The position numbers were made by a program, and so were the translations under genes. From positions 1,240,001 to 1,304,000 of the forward strand of contig NZ_JAGSYE010000002.1 in NCBI RefSeq assembly GCF_025685565.1: 64,000 nucleotides of DNA, read 5' to 3'. The notes beneath the pieces were generated by a model. It had not been told where the DNA came from, did no database searches, and saw only the letters and a program-made list of their open reading frames with translations. This document shows positions 20,806 through 29,825 of the stretch, in pieces. The DNA comes from Granulicella aggregans (GTDB lineage Bacteria; Acidobacteriota; Terriglobia; Terriglobales; Acidobacteriaceae). The first letter of the stretch is position 1, and every line of letters starts with the position of its first letter.

Positions 20806-21804
20806 TCATCCGCGATGAAACAACGGCGCCAAAGCTACCAGCGCCAGCCCACACACAAACAGCACAAACATCCACCCAAGGTAGGTCTTCGCCTTCGCCG
20901 GAGCCCCTGCAAACTCCCGCCACACAAAAACGCCCCAACAGGCCGAAACCATCGTCGCGCCCTGCCCAATCGAGTACGATACCGCCGGCCCCACCACCTG
21001 CGCCCTCGAAGCCACAAAATTGAGAACCGCGCCCGTACACCAGATCCCGCCACCCAGCACACCCGCCATATGCCAGCCCGCGCGCGCCGACCAGAACTCT
21101 TTCATCGCCACCGGCACCTTGCCATCCAGAGGCTTTCGCATTAGCACCAAGTTCACCGGAACCGCGCAGATCGCCACGCCTATCGCGAAGAAGAAGCACG
21201 TCGCATAAGGCCCCGGCCCACGCACCCCAGACATCGCCTTCGACACCAGAGGAAAGAAGCTCCCCATCAGCACGCCGCTGATCAGGCTGATCACCACGCC
21301 ACGCGTACTCAGCGACGCCCGCGTCGCCTCACGCAGCCGGTAAGCAATCGCATCGCAGACGATCGCTCCGACCACCAGAGCGACGCCAACAAAGAGCATC
21401 CACGGATTCCCGTTCGGCGACATCACATAGCTGCTCACCGCGCCGATGACCAACGCCAGCCCAATGCCCACCGGAAACGCCACCGCCAGCCCCGCAATAT
21501 CGATCGCCGCCACCAACAGCAGGTTGGCCACGTTGAAGACCGCGCCGCCAGCCATCGCCCACAGCATTGAATCGACACCACACCCCGCAACATCCTTCAC
21601 AAAAGAACTACCCGTCGACCCGATGCTCCCCAGCGTCAGTCCCCACGCCACGCTTGCGAGCAGTAGCCCGCCCACATAGTCCCAGTAAAACAACTGGAAT
21701 CTGTATCCCGGGCAAAGCTTCAGCGTATTCGCCCACGAACCCCAGCAAAGCATCGTGGCGACCATGAAGGTCAGCGCCACCCCATAAGTCTCTGGTTGAT
21801 ACAA
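20806..21804 (-). CDS. GRP-family sugar permease (RbsU/GlcU-like)
   Basis: 332 residues from a TTG at 21804, preferred because GGAGG lies 8 bases upstream and the product starts MYQPETYGVALTF, typical of the family; the open frame reaches a weaker TTG at 21846. About ten hydrophobic helices, with the early MLCWGSWANTLK motif of glucose/ribose porter family proteins. It sits in the inner membrane and imports a monosaccharide by secondary transport. Immediate coupling to ribokinase points to ribose. Confidence 0.85.
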   Translation of the reverse strand: MYQPETYGVALTFMVATMLCWGSWANTLKLCPGYRFQLFYWDYVGGLLLASVAWGLTLGSIGSTGSSFVKDVAGCGVDSMLWAMAGGAVFNVANLLLVAAIDIAGLAVAFPVGIGLALVIGAVSSYVMSPNGNPWMLFVGVALVVGAIVCDAIAYRLREATRASLSTRGVVISLISGVLMGSFFPLVSKAMSGVRGPGPYATCFFFAIGVAICAVPVNLVLMRKPLDGKVPVAMKEFWSARAGWHMAGVLGGGIWCTGAVLNFVASRAQVVGPAVSYSIGQGATMVSACWGVFVWREFAGAPAKAKTYLGWMFVLFVCGLALVALAPLFHRG

Positions 21805-21875
21805 ACCTGCAACCTCCGCCCAAAGCGATAGGTAACAAGATAGCAATCAAACACCTTTGCCCGCGCGTCTTGTGT

Positions 21876-22382
21876 TCAGATTCCCCGCAGCAGCAGTGCC
21901 TCCAGCGCATCCACCAGGGGAACCTGCTCCGGCCGGATCGATTCACGCGCGGCCGTAAGCCCGAACCACGCACCCCGGTCCACCTCCGGAATCTCGATGA
22001 TCTTTCCTGACCGCGGCGGCCACTCGAGCTCGCAGGTATTGCTGGTCAGCTTCGCGGGATCACAGTTGCCTTTGAACGCCCATCCTGTCACCACCTTGCC
22101 ACTCTTCTGCGTCACGGAGCCGAGTTCGACAAACGGGCCCTTCGCCACGAAACCGGTCTCTTCGTTGAACTCCCGCAGGGCCGCGTCCAGAGGAGTCTCC
22201 CCGACTTCATACCGGCCCTTGGGGATCGTCCATGCGCCCTTGTCCCGCTTCGCCCAGATCGGGCCGCCTGGGTGCGCTAGAAACACCTCCACCCCGCCAG
22301 CTCGCTTGCGATACATCAGCAGCCCCGCGCTCTGCCTCACGGTCTTCGCCGCCTGCTTTACCGCTTTGACACTCTTCGCCAT
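21876..22382 (-). CDS. NUDIX hydrolase
   Basis: 168 residues from the ATG at 22382; a longer frame to 22487 adds residues unlike the family. The Nudix box is intact: GETPLDAALREFNEETGF, matching G-x5-E-x7-R-E-x2-E-E-x-G. The N-terminus is Lys-rich (KSVKAVKQAAKTVRQ). The sequence following, SAGLLMYRKRAGGVEVFLAHPGG, is typical of Ap4A/NDP-sugar-type housecleaning Nudix enzymes. Substrate not determinable. It lies 71 bp upstream of the permease start and may share its transcript. Confidence 0.85.
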   Translation of the reverse strand: MAKSVKAVKQAAKTVRQSAGLLMYRKRAGGVEVFLAHPGGPIWAKRDKGAWTIPKGRYEVGETPLDAALREFNEETGFVAKGPFVELGSVTQKSGKVVTGWAFKGNCDPAKLTSNTCELEWPPRSGKIIEIPEVDRGAWFGLTAARESIRPEQVPLVDALEALLLRGI

Positions 22383-22455
22383 CGCACGAGTATGACGTAC
22401 CCAATGCAAACGGACTGTGAATACCTCGCCAAGCCGTGATCCTGTTGCCCCAGAG

Positions 22456-23973
22456 TTACCGCCCCTCCACAATCCGAAACTCCCCACTACAGTGCAGCAG
22501 ACTCATAAGGTAAAGCATCCCGTCGAAGTATCTCTGCTCCCCCGCCGGAATCGGCGTCCGCCAAAGCTCCTCCACAAACGCCTTCTCATTCGCTCCCCGC
22601 GTGGCCGCCAGTCCACCGACGGTCGTCGCCGCCACCATGCCCGTCGAGTGCCGCGTCGAAAGCGGCTTCCCTGCCAGCGTGTACTGGTCGGCAAACGTGC
22701 CGATCCCCTGTCCGGCCAAGAAGCTCTGAATACGGTCGCTCAATACTACCTCGCCTGCATCCTTGCGCCACCAGCTATAGTCCACGGACCAGTTGCTCAC
22801 CGTTCGCCAGGAGTCGTAGCTGAACGGCATCTCACCGCCATTCCAGTCCGGCATCGATGTCATATCGAAGTTGTTCCGCTCCGGCGACAGCCCCGTTTTC
22901 GGCCCCGTCACCCTCTTGAACAGCTCCCGGCTCACGTCCGCCGCCTTCGCCCAATACTCGCGGTCCTCTTTTGGCCCCCAACGCGCAAACAGCTCATAAA
23001 ACGCGGGCAGATGATAGGACGCGTCCGTGAACCCGTGCCCCACATCCGGCACAAACCGCACCATCGAGTGCTCCTCTTCAAGCATCGGCCCCGCGGTCAC
23101 CGTATATGCCGCGTTGCTCGGACGCGCGGGCGGCGGGGGCGGGGGCGTCTTCCCCTGCGCTCTCAACTCATCCGCCAGCTTTGCCTCGGCGCGTAGCTTA
23201 TCCGTCTTATTCGGGCTATGGAACTTGGACTCGTCATACACGAACGGCGGGTCTTCTGGATGAATCCGGAACGGTCCCGTTCCAGTCAGCACCGGATGAT
23301 GCCGCATCCCGCGCAGAATCTTCTCAGCCTGCGCCTGGTAGTCGTAGAGTCCCTTTCCATTGCCCCACCGCCGTGCCGCGAACAGCAGCGCCATGGCGTA
23401 GTACTCCTCGCCATCCGGAGCAGGCCCGGTCGCCCTCGGAGTTCCGTCGGTATACATCGACCACGCAAAGTAGCCCACGTTCGGATTCTTCGGATCGGTG
23501 ATCAGCATGTAGGTGTTCGACCAGTTCCACAGCGCGTCGAACTCGCGCTTCTTATCCATCTGTACGGCGATCATCATGCCGTAGCTCATGCCCTCGGTAC
23601 GCGCGTCGTTGTTGGCCCAATCCGTCACATAAGCCAGCGGCCCATTCGCGTTCGCTCCCGTCTCGAAGTAGACCCGCTCCCACTGGCCATCGCCATGAAA
23701 GAGCTGTTGAAATGCCCCATCGATCTTCGCCCTGATCTCCTCCGGCGACTTGCCCTCTTCGGCAAAGAGGTTCCTGTACCGGCCCGTAGCGAAGGCCCCC
23801 GCCCCGTCGCCCGGCATTCGTGGAATCACGCCTTCCGGAGCATTCACATGGGGTGCCCGCGAAGCATCCTGACCCGCTGCACCGGCACCCGCGCAGCAAC
23901 TGCTGAGCGCCAGGACCGCCGGCGCGATTTCTCTGAAAAATCGATTCATGACTGATCTTTTCGTGATTTTCAA
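22456..23973 (-). CDS. GH8 reducing-end exo-oligoxylanase-like hydrolase
   Basis: 505 residues. A hydrophobic N-terminus with LSSC looks like a lipoprotein signal; translation may start at 23949 (MNRFFREIAP) instead of 23973. The catalytic acid Glu lies in ARTEGMSYGMMIAVQ and the catalytic Asp in GPAPDGEEYYAMAL, both as in reducing-end-xylose-releasing exo-oligoxylanase (Rex). The (alpha/alpha)6-barrel residues WNWSNTY and GYFAWSMY also match. It should shorten xylo-oligosaccharides at the cell surface or in the periplasm. Confidence 0.87.
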   Translation of the reverse strand: MKITKRSVMNRFFREIAPAVLALSSCCAGAGAAGQDASRAPHVNAPEGVIPRMPGDGAGAFATGRYRNLFAEEGKSPEEIRAKIDGAFQQLFHGDGQWERVYFETGANANGPLAYVTDWANNDARTEGMSYGMMIAVQMDKKREFDALWNWSNTYMLITDPKNPNVGYFAWSMYTDGTPRATGPAPDGEEYYAMALLFAARRWGNGKGLYDYQAQAEKILRGMRHHPVLTGTGPFRIHPEDPPFVYDESKFHSPNKTDKLRAEAKLADELRAQGKTPPPPPPARPSNAAYTVTAGPMLEEEHSMVRFVPDVGHGFTDASYHLPAFYELFARWGPKEDREYWAKAADVSRELFKRVTGPKTGLSPERNNFDMTSMPDWNGGEMPFSYDSWRTVSNWSVDYSWWRKDAGEVVLSDRIQSFLAGQGIGTFADQYTLAGKPLSTRHSTGMVAATTVGGLAATRGANEKAFVEELWRTPIPAGEQRYFDGMLYLMSLLHCSGEFRIVEGR

Positions 23974-24062
23974 ACACGAACACTATACCCCGCCTCGTGG
24001 GTTTCGGATGCACGGCCACCTGAAGATGCCTCGGGAAGTCCTCGCGCTCGCCAGCTTCGCCC

Positions 24063-27000
24063 TTAGACCCTCACCCCTGCATCGGTCACTGCGAACTCCA
24101 CCCGGTTCCGCCCGTTTGCTTTGGCCTGATAAAGCGCTTGGTCCGCCGCGTGAATCAACGCCTCAAGGTCATCGCCCGCTCCCAGCCACGCCACCCCGAA
24201 GCTGCAAGTCACGTGCAGACTCGCCTCGCCGCACAGGAACGTCTTTTCTTCGATGATCTTCCGGATGCGCTCGATCAGGTGTACCGACTCGGCATCTCCC
24301 AGACCCGGGATGAGGATCAGAAACTCCTCCCCGCCATATCGGCCCAGCGAGTCGTAAGTCCGAATCGCCGAACGCAGCCTCTGTGTCACCTCGCGCAGCA
24401 CCGAGTCTCCACACTGGTGCCCGTAGATATCGTTGATCCGCTTGAAGTGGTCGACATCGGCCATCACCGCCACCAGAGGCTGCTCCTCGCGCCGCGCCCG
24501 CTCTATCTCCTGCTGCAAGAGCGCGTGGATTGCTCCGCGATTCAGAATGCCGGTCAGCGAGTCTCGAGTCGCTTGCTCCATCAGCGCCGCGCGAGCATCC
24601 AGCAGCGACGCATTCTTCTCCTCAAGCTCACGCGTCCGCTCCTTCACTTGCCGCTCCAGGGCATGCCTGCGCGCGATCGCGATGCGGTTGCTCCAGCGCC
24701 ACGCGGCGACGATCAGCAGCGCGCTCCCTATTCCGGCGAGGGCAAAGAACCATGCAGTGCGCCACCACGGCGGACTGATTACGAACTCCAGCACCTGCGG
24801 CTCTGAGACCCGGTGATTCGCCGCGTCTATCGCGGTCACCACCAGCCGATGCCGCCCATCCGGAACAAACGAGTAGCGGATATCGTGCTCCTCGGTCTCC
24901 TGCGGAGCGTCGTCAACCCCGCTCAACTGATACCTGTATCGGAGTTCCTGTCCCCGCGCAAAGTCAGGGGAGGCGACATGAAACACAAGCGGATAGTGGC
25001 CCCACTTCGCCGTACTGCGAACGCCCCGTTTCAATTCGAGCGCGCCCAGCTTCGCCTGGTTCAGCTCGAGTTCAAGAGGTTCTTTCGCAAAGAGCCTCTC
25101 CGGATGCAGCAGATGTGACAAGCCTCCACTCGTACCGATCCATACCGAACCGTCCGCATCGGCGAAGAAGGCCCCGGTATCGGTGTCGTTCCAGACCATG
25201 CCATCCTCTTCCCCGGCATGCCGCCACTCCGCGCCATTGAAGACATCCACACCCGAGTCCGTTCCAACCCACACCCAGCCGCGCCGGTCGGACGCCATAA
25301 GATACACATTGGCGGAAGCCAACATCGGCACCGATGCCTCGCTGACCTCCGTGGCCGTGTCCCCGTCGATGCGAATCTGCAACACCGACGGCGATGTTCC
25401 GGAGATCCAGAACGTGCCGCCCTTGCCCATCGCAATCTGGGTGTTGTATGCGGGCTTGTACGACGCTGGCATCTGGATATGGCTCCAGCGCTCCTTGGAA
25501 AGCCGGAAGATCCCTTCATCCGAGGTAAAGATCAGGTCGCCCGACGCGTCCTCTACCGCGCGGAAGAACCGCGTCGGGGGCACCGGTGGCAACCGCATCT
25601 CCCTTCTGCCGCCGCTTCTGTCCACCCAGAAGAGACCGCTTGCCGTCAGCACCCAGACCCGGTCATCTCGATCTACTAACACTTGATAGACATTTCGCTC
25701 GCCTGCGAGCAGCCTCGAACTCTTACGCTCTGAATCGAACTCGACGATGCTTCCGTCGTCGCTGCCAATCCATAGGTGATCGTCCGCAGTCTCCGCGATG
25801 CTCTGGACCCGACGCACATGAAGGTGTTTGCCCACGCGCTGCAGCTCCCGTCCCTGGGGAGTCGCCTCCATCCGTTCCAGATCCAGCTCCGTACCCAGCC
25901 ACAGCCTTCCTCCCGCGCAGCGCATAATCGCCCAGATCAGGTTGCTCGCCAGCCCCTGCTCGGTCGTCCAGTTCTCCCACTGCTCGTATCCGACCCAGCG
26001 CTGCAGTCCCGCCTTGCCGCCGTCGAACCACAGCGACCCCTGCCGGTCGAAGATCATCGTCTGCACCAGCCCGCCGGGAAGCCCGTTCTGCTTGTTGAAC
26101 ACGGTCCAGCTTCCCTGGGTCCATCGCGCCAGCCCATCCGCCGTGTTGGTCAGAATCCGTCCCTGCGGGTCTTCAATGAGGCATGGCTTGCGTAGCTCCA
26201 GCACCGTCGCCGGGACGTCCTTGTCCTCGGACACGAACTGCGACTCCTGCTTGCCCAGCCGCACGATGTGATGATCTCCGCGCGCCCATACGTTCCCGCG
26301 ACGGTCCTCCAGCACCGCCGACCATTCATCTGCCGGAACTCCCTCCGCCCGTCCCCACCGCTTCACCTCGCCGTGGCCCGTCTCACACAGCTCATCGTCG
26401 CAGCCCACCCACAGGTGACCTTCCCGGTCTGCGTAGGCGCCCTTGACCTTCGTCAGCATCGGATACCGGGCCAGCGTCGTCTCGTCATAAGCCTCCAAGA
26501 TCTGCCACGAGACGCCGTTGTCCTGGGTGCGTGCCTGCATCAACCGGTGCTGGCTGATGAAGTAGACCTGGCTCGGATCTCCGGGCGTCGCCACAATCGG
26601 AGTCTGTAGATCGATCTTCAGGTTCTGGCCAGCCGGTCCCACACCGTGGACCCCTAACCGATCGCGATACAACAGCCGCTGCGGAGTGCTTACCCAAATC
26701 CGCCCAGCCAGATCCTGCGCGATTCCCTGAATCAGCGGCGAGGACGATCCCTCGACTGTCGGAACGAGTTCAAACCTTGACCCGTCGTAGCGGTAGAGTC
26801 CAAACTCCGTACACACCAGCAGGCTGCCATTACCCTCCTGAAGCATGCAGTTGAAGTTGAGGTTGCGCAGGCCGTCCCGCTGGGCAAAGTTCTGAAACGT
26901 AAAACGCTGGGCGACAGCAAGGGAAGAGTGCAGCAGCCACGGCAGTGTAAAGGCTGTGCAGAGCTGCACGTACAAGGAGATCTTAAAGAGCAGGCGGGCG

Positions 27001-27233
27001 ACGCCCCCGAAGTTCCGCCGGGCCCCATCCGATCTACGCTCTCCGCCTCGTTGCACCCTGTAGCCGCCCTTCAATGAAACCCTCTCGAGACGATGTAGGC
27101 CATCTGGAGATCGGCAACCGATTTCGGCAGAACTCCCGGTCTGGACGGAGACTCGAGCAGCAAGGGAGGTGCCATCACACCTTCGAGCGGCCGGCGAAAG
27201 ACCTGTCAACCCTCTATATCGGCGGCACAGCAA
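24063..27233 (-). CDS. Propeller-sensor diguanylate cyclase (Reg_prop, Y_Y_Y, GGDEF)
   Basis: Up to 1056 residues. The first 80 have no domain character; a signal peptide or first membrane helix (QLCTAFTLPWLLHSSLAVAQ) begins near residue 90, so the real start is probably internal (GTG or TTG near 26970). Two-component-regulator propeller repeats follow (GLYRYDG, RIWVSTPQRLLYRD, HLWIGSDDGSIVEFD), then a Y_Y_Y domain, one membrane helix (WFFALAGIGSALLIVAAW), a coiled coil (LERQVKERTRELEEKNASL) and a GGDEF domain with RYGGEEFLILIPG. The active-site motif is GGEEF, so c-di-GMP synthesis is expected. A periplasmic ligand, perhaps a glycan fragment, is inferred to control it. Confidence 0.88.
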   Translation of the reverse strand: MLCRRYRGLTGLSPAARRCDGTSLAARVSVQTGSSAEIGCRSPDGLHRLERVSLKGGYRVQRGGERRSDGARRNFGGVARLLFKISLYVQLCTAFTLPWLLHSSLAVAQRFTFQNFAQRDGLRNLNFNCMLQEGNGSLLVCTEFGLYRYDGSRFELVPTVEGSSSPLIQGIAQDLAGRIWVSTPQRLLYRDRLGVHGVGPAGQNLKIDLQTPIVATPGDPSQVYFISQHRLMQARTQDNGVSWQILEAYDETTLARYPMLTKVKGAYADREGHLWVGCDDELCETGHGEVKRWGRAEGVPADEWSAVLEDRRGNVWARGDHHIVRLGKQESQFVSEDKDVPATVLELRKPCLIEDPQGRILTNTADGLARWTQGSWTVFNKQNGLPGGLVQTMIFDRQGSLWFDGGKAGLQRWVGYEQWENWTTEQGLASNLIWAIMRCAGGRLWLGTELDLERMEATPQGRELQRVGKHLHVRRVQSIAETADDHLWIGSDDGSIVEFDSERKSSRLLAGERNVYQVLVDRDDRVWVLTASGLFWVDRSGGRREMRLPPVPPTRFFRAVEDASGDLIFTSDEGIFRLSKERWSHIQMPASYKPAYNTQIAMGKGGTFWISGTSPSVLQIRIDGDTATEVSEASVPMLASANVYLMASDRRGWVWVGTDSGVDVFNGAEWRHAGEEDGMVWNDTDTGAFFADADGSVWIGTSGGLSHLLHPERLFAKEPLELELNQAKLGALELKRGVRSTAKWGHYPLVFHVASPDFARGQELRYRYQLSGVDDAPQETEEHDIRYSFVPDGRHRLVVTAIDAANHRVSEPQVLEFVISPPWWRTAWFFALAGIGSALLIVAAWRWSNRIAIARRHALERQVKERTRELEEKNASLLDARAALMEQATRDSLTGILNRGAIHALLQQEIERARREEQPLVAVMADVDHFKRINDIYGHQCGDSVLREVTQRLRSAIRTYDSLGRYGGEEFLILIPGLGDAESVHLIERIRKIIEEKTFLCGEASLHVTCSFGVAWLGAGDDLEALIHAADQALYQAKANGRNRVEFAVTDAGVRV

Positions 27234-27296
27234 AATATTCCAACAGATTCCCTTTTTACATCCTCCGGAGAGATGGTGAGAAAGGGCCGAAATAGA

Positions 27297-27395
27297 GCGA
27301 AAGTCTTACTCCAGCGACGAAAGCCGCCTTGCAGATTGAGCACTTGCGGCAAGACTGAAGCCGTGCCCGTAAGCAACCCCGGGTCTTTCAACAAG
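27297..27395 (+). repeat. Two-hairpin intergenic repeat, copy at the GC-skew switch
   Basis: Divergent member: CAGCGACGAAAGCCGC, then GCGGCAAGACTGAAGCCGTG and CCCGTAAGCA, ending with GGGTCTTTCAACAAG. It lies between the divergent GGDEF and Flp genes. The rest of the 27234-27560 gap shows no gene. Confidence 0.75.
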
Positions 27396-27560
27396 ATCGT
27401 AAAGAACGAGGGTCGCCTGCTTCGCTGTGCATCGCTGCGACGTTACTATGCTTTAGATTCGGAGGCCTTGGGAATGAGTCGTTTGGGGGATTGTCAGGGT
27501 CTGAGCTGCGGCCGATGCTTGAAAGGTTAGACACCTCGGACTGGAACGGACTTCTCTGCG

Positions 27561-27779
27561 ATGACTTCGATGACACCCTGTAAGAACGGCGTTGCGAAAC
27601 CGCAGACATTGAGAATGTGGTCTCGATTCCTGGCGGACGAGAGCGGTCAGGACCTGATCGAATATGCGTTGGTCGTGGCCTTTATTGCGCTGGGGTCTGT
27701 GGCGACGATGAAGGGGCTGGCGAGCAGCCTGGGAAGCTTCTTCGGAAGTCTGGGAACAACGCTGACTAGCTCTGTCTAG
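27561..27779 (+). CDS. Flp family type IVb pilin
   Basis: 72 residues. The segment ESGQDLIEYALVVAFIALGS is the Flp prepilin signature: cleavage is expected between Gly and Gln of G-QDLI-EY by a TadV/CpaA-type peptidase. The hydrophobic helix and a short Ser/Thr/Gly tail (GSLGTTLTSSV) follow. It would polymerise into a Tad pilus. A second, similar gene lies 105 bp downstream. No assembly ATPase, secretin or prepilin peptidase is present in the window. Confidence 0.9.
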   Translation: MTSMTPCKNGVAKPQTLRMWSRFLADESGQDLIEYALVVAFIALGSVATMKGLASSLGSFFGSLGTTLTSSV

Positions 27780-27884
27780 TCTTCTGCGTGACCCAACCCG
27801 CGAACTTCAGCATACTTTCGTGGGATATTCGTTACTCCGGTACCGGCTCGATGATGGGAAAGCATTCATTCCAGTCAGGTTCAG

Positions 27885-28118
27885 GTGACGGTGTCTACCA
27901 TGGTCTTCCACTTCGCGATCGATTTCAGAAGGAATCTCGAGGCTCTCCGTGAGCCTCTGTCGCATTTGCTACGCGATGAGGCGGGACAGGATCTGATTGA
28001 GTATGCTCTGGTGGCAGCGCTGGTCGGTCTGGGCGCGGTGGCTTCGATGAAGACGTTGAGCACGAAGATCGGAACGGCGTTCACGACGATTGGGACGTCG
28101 TTGACGAGCAACGTTTAG
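27885..28118 (+). CDS. Second Flp family type IVb pilin
   Basis: 77 residues from a GTG; an in-frame ATG at 27900 is an alternative start. EAGQDLIEYALVAALVGLGAVASMK repeats the prepilin pattern of the first pilin and the C-terminus (TIGTSLTSNV) closely matches it, so the two are tandem paralogues. Its leader is longer and basic. The two pilins might be co-polymers or alternative subunits. Confidence 0.88.
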   Translation: MTVSTMVFHFAIDFRRNLEALREPLSHLLRDEAGQDLIEYALVAALVGLGAVASMKTLSTKIGTAFTTIGTSLTSNV

Positions 28119-28145
28119 GGGCTTGTTGAACGAGTCAGGAAGAAT

Positions 28146-28243
28146 GCGAAAGTCGTATCCAGCGGCTGAAGTCGCATGGTAATTCAAGCGTTTACGGCAC
28201 GGCTGAGATGGTCCCATAAGCAAGACCGAGTCTTTGAACAAGC
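28146..28243 (+). repeat. Two-hairpin intergenic repeat after the pilin genes
   Basis: CAGCGGCTGAAGTCGCATGG then TTACGGCACGGCTGAGATGG, CCATAAGCAAG and TCTTTGAACAAGC. It lies 28 bp after the second pilin stop, between convergent genes. Both stems are degraded relative to the copies at 44078 and 60901. Confidence 0.75.
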
Positions 28244-28322
28244 CTCGTAAGGCTCGCAGTCTCTTGTAGCCGGGTTGGCTCGTGGTCTCTTAGGCCGTGC
28301 CGCCTCGTGGTTCCGAGAATAT

Positions 28323-28703
28323 CTAACGGATGATCAGAAGGTAGATCGCCATGGCGATGCCCACGAGAGCCAGCAGCGAGGCGAGGACGATCGCGTTGCG
28401 GGAGCTGCGGCCAGGTATCCATGTGCCGGTGCTGAGTTCGCGGATGAGAACCAGGTGCTGGACCACAGACGCGATCAGGACGACGACTCCGAGAGCGACG
28501 ATGGCTGTCCCGGACAGGACTGAGATTCCTGGCTGTTGGATTGGGCCGTGTGCCTGGGAGGCCTGCATCTGACGGAGGAATAGGCCGAAGCGAGCGACGG
28601 CGAAGCCTACGCCCATCAGGCCAAGTCCGGTCCGAATCCAAGCGAGGAAGGTGCGTTCGGCAGCGAAGTAGACGCGGGGGTCTTGTTCCGGAGTATTCGG
28701 CAT
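28323..28703 (-). CDS. DUF202 family inner-membrane protein
   Basis: 126 residues. It starts with the DUF202 motif RVYFAAERTFLAWIRTGLGLMGVGFAVARFG and has three predicted membrane helices (residues about 20-40, 60-82 and 103-124). Function of the family is unknown. It precedes no obvious partner; the neighbouring Tad genes run the same way upstream, but 139 bp separate them. Confidence 0.88.
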   Translation of the reverse strand: MPNTPEQDPRVYFAAERTFLAWIRTGLGLMGVGFAVARFGLFLRQMQASQAHGPIQQPGISVLSGTAIVALGVVVLIASVVQHLVLIRELSTGTWIPGRSSRNAIVLASLLALVGIAMAIYLLIIR

Positions 28704-28842
28704 GGTGGTTAGAGGCGGATGCGGGCCGGAGGGTTGTGGTTTCGGCCATCTCCCGAAGTCGAGATAGAGGGCATCCAGTTTCTTGTGGCGGGGGTACCCC
28801 CATCTGGTGATGAAGGTGCCAGATATGGGGCACCTGCTGATG

Positions 28843-29301
28843 CTACTGCAGGATGTACATCACCGAGGTGCTTGAGAGCGAGATGTTGTTGGTGGGCACG
28901 AAGTGCATGGTGATGCGAAAGGTATAGGTCACTTTCGTTTGGACAGGGTTGCCGACGGCGTCGGTGCCGTTCGGGTAGGTTGTGTCGACGACCATGGCTC
29001 CGCCAGCCAGATTGGGCCAGCCCAGATTCGAGACGTAGGTGTTGACCTTGGCGGCTGTCGTCTCGCAGGAGACGCCGGCCGAGGTCTGGCAGGAAGCTCC
29101 ACGAACGATGGCGTAGCGGGTGCCTTCGCGAGCGGACTCCGAGATCATGTCGTAGGAGTAGAAGAGCAGGCAGAGCTCGAGGAAGCAGAAGAGCAGGCCG
29201 CAGAGGGTTGGCAGGGTGAGCGCGAACTCGATGAGAGCGCTGCCGTCTTCCGAGTGTTGGCCGGGGGAAAGGACTCTTTGCAGATACCCGAGGACGTTCA
29301 T
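28843..29301 (-). CDS. TadE-like pilus assembly pseudopilin
   Basis: 152 residues. EDGSALIEFALTLPTLCGLLFCFLELCLLFYSY is the TadE membrane segment; G-SALI-EF resembles the prepilin cleavage motif, and two later Cys (in GASCQTSAGVSC) may be disulphide-bonded outside the membrane. Its ATG overlaps the stop of the upstream gene (4 bp, ATGA), so it is translationally coupled. TadE/TadF-type minor pseudopilins are needed for Flp pilus assembly. Confidence 0.88.
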   Translation of the reverse strand: MNVLGYLQRVLSPGQHSEDGSALIEFALTLPTLCGLLFCFLELCLLFYSYDMISESAREGTRYAIVRGASCQTSAGVSCETTAAKVNTYVSNLGWPNLAGGAMVVDTTYPNGTDAVGNPVQTKVTYTFRITMHFVPTNNISLSSTSVMYILQ

Positions 29302-29825
29302 TGCTCCACCTCCGCGACCGAGGAGCTGGTGATGGGAAACGAAGTCGGGAGACCTGGGCAGTGAATGGGTGGCGTGATCGTGATGCTGGTCGTGACCTGG
29401 ACGAACTGGATGGGGTGATTGGTACCACCGGCGCAGGCTGACGTGGCGTTCGCCTGCGCGTTTGTGCCGGTGTATTGGGTTCCGGTGATGTTGTTGGAAC
29501 AGGCGTAATACACAAGAGGGGTCACGGCAAGGCGGGTGCCGAAGTCGGAGGCATCCGCTTGCGCGGCCGTGACAATGCCCGATGTGTTGGAAGCGAAGGT
29601 GGAGCTTTGCATGGCGTAGGCCGTGCCGACACGGGCCGCGTTTGAGATCTCGATGGAGTCGTAGACCATGAGTCCGATCTCGGCAGTGCCGAGCAAGAGT
29701 GGGACCCCAAGGATGGCAACGAGGACCACCAGTTCAACGAGGGCATTGCCGCTTTCGTTCCGGAGGAGCCGGGCCGGGTGGGAGTTCCTTTGGGTGATCT
29801 GAGGTGGATCGGTCCGAGAGCTCAT
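29298..29825 (-). CDS. Second TadE-like pseudopilin
   Basis: 175 residues. NESGNALVELVVLVAILGVPLLLGTAEIGLMVYDS gives the N-terminal membrane helix and prepilin-like G-NALV-EL motif; the remainder is an extracytoplasmic domain. It overlaps both neighbours by 4 bp, so the three genes (TadG-like, this one, TadE-like) form one coupled operon. Confidence 0.85.
   Translation of the reverse strand: MSSRTDPPQITQRNSHPARLLRNESGNALVELVVLVAILGVPLLLGTAEIGLMVYDSIEISNAARVGTAYAMQSSTFASNTSGIVTAAQADASDFGTRLAVTPLVYYACSNNITGTQYTGTNAQANATSACAGGTNHPIQFVQVTTSITITPPIHCPGLPTSFPITSSSVAEVEQ

Noticed and set aside
27297..28243. Insertion sequence around the pilin genes
   Set aside because: The flanking repeats are in direct orientation but the interior holds ordinary Flp genes and no transposase; copies elsewhere flank unrelated genes.
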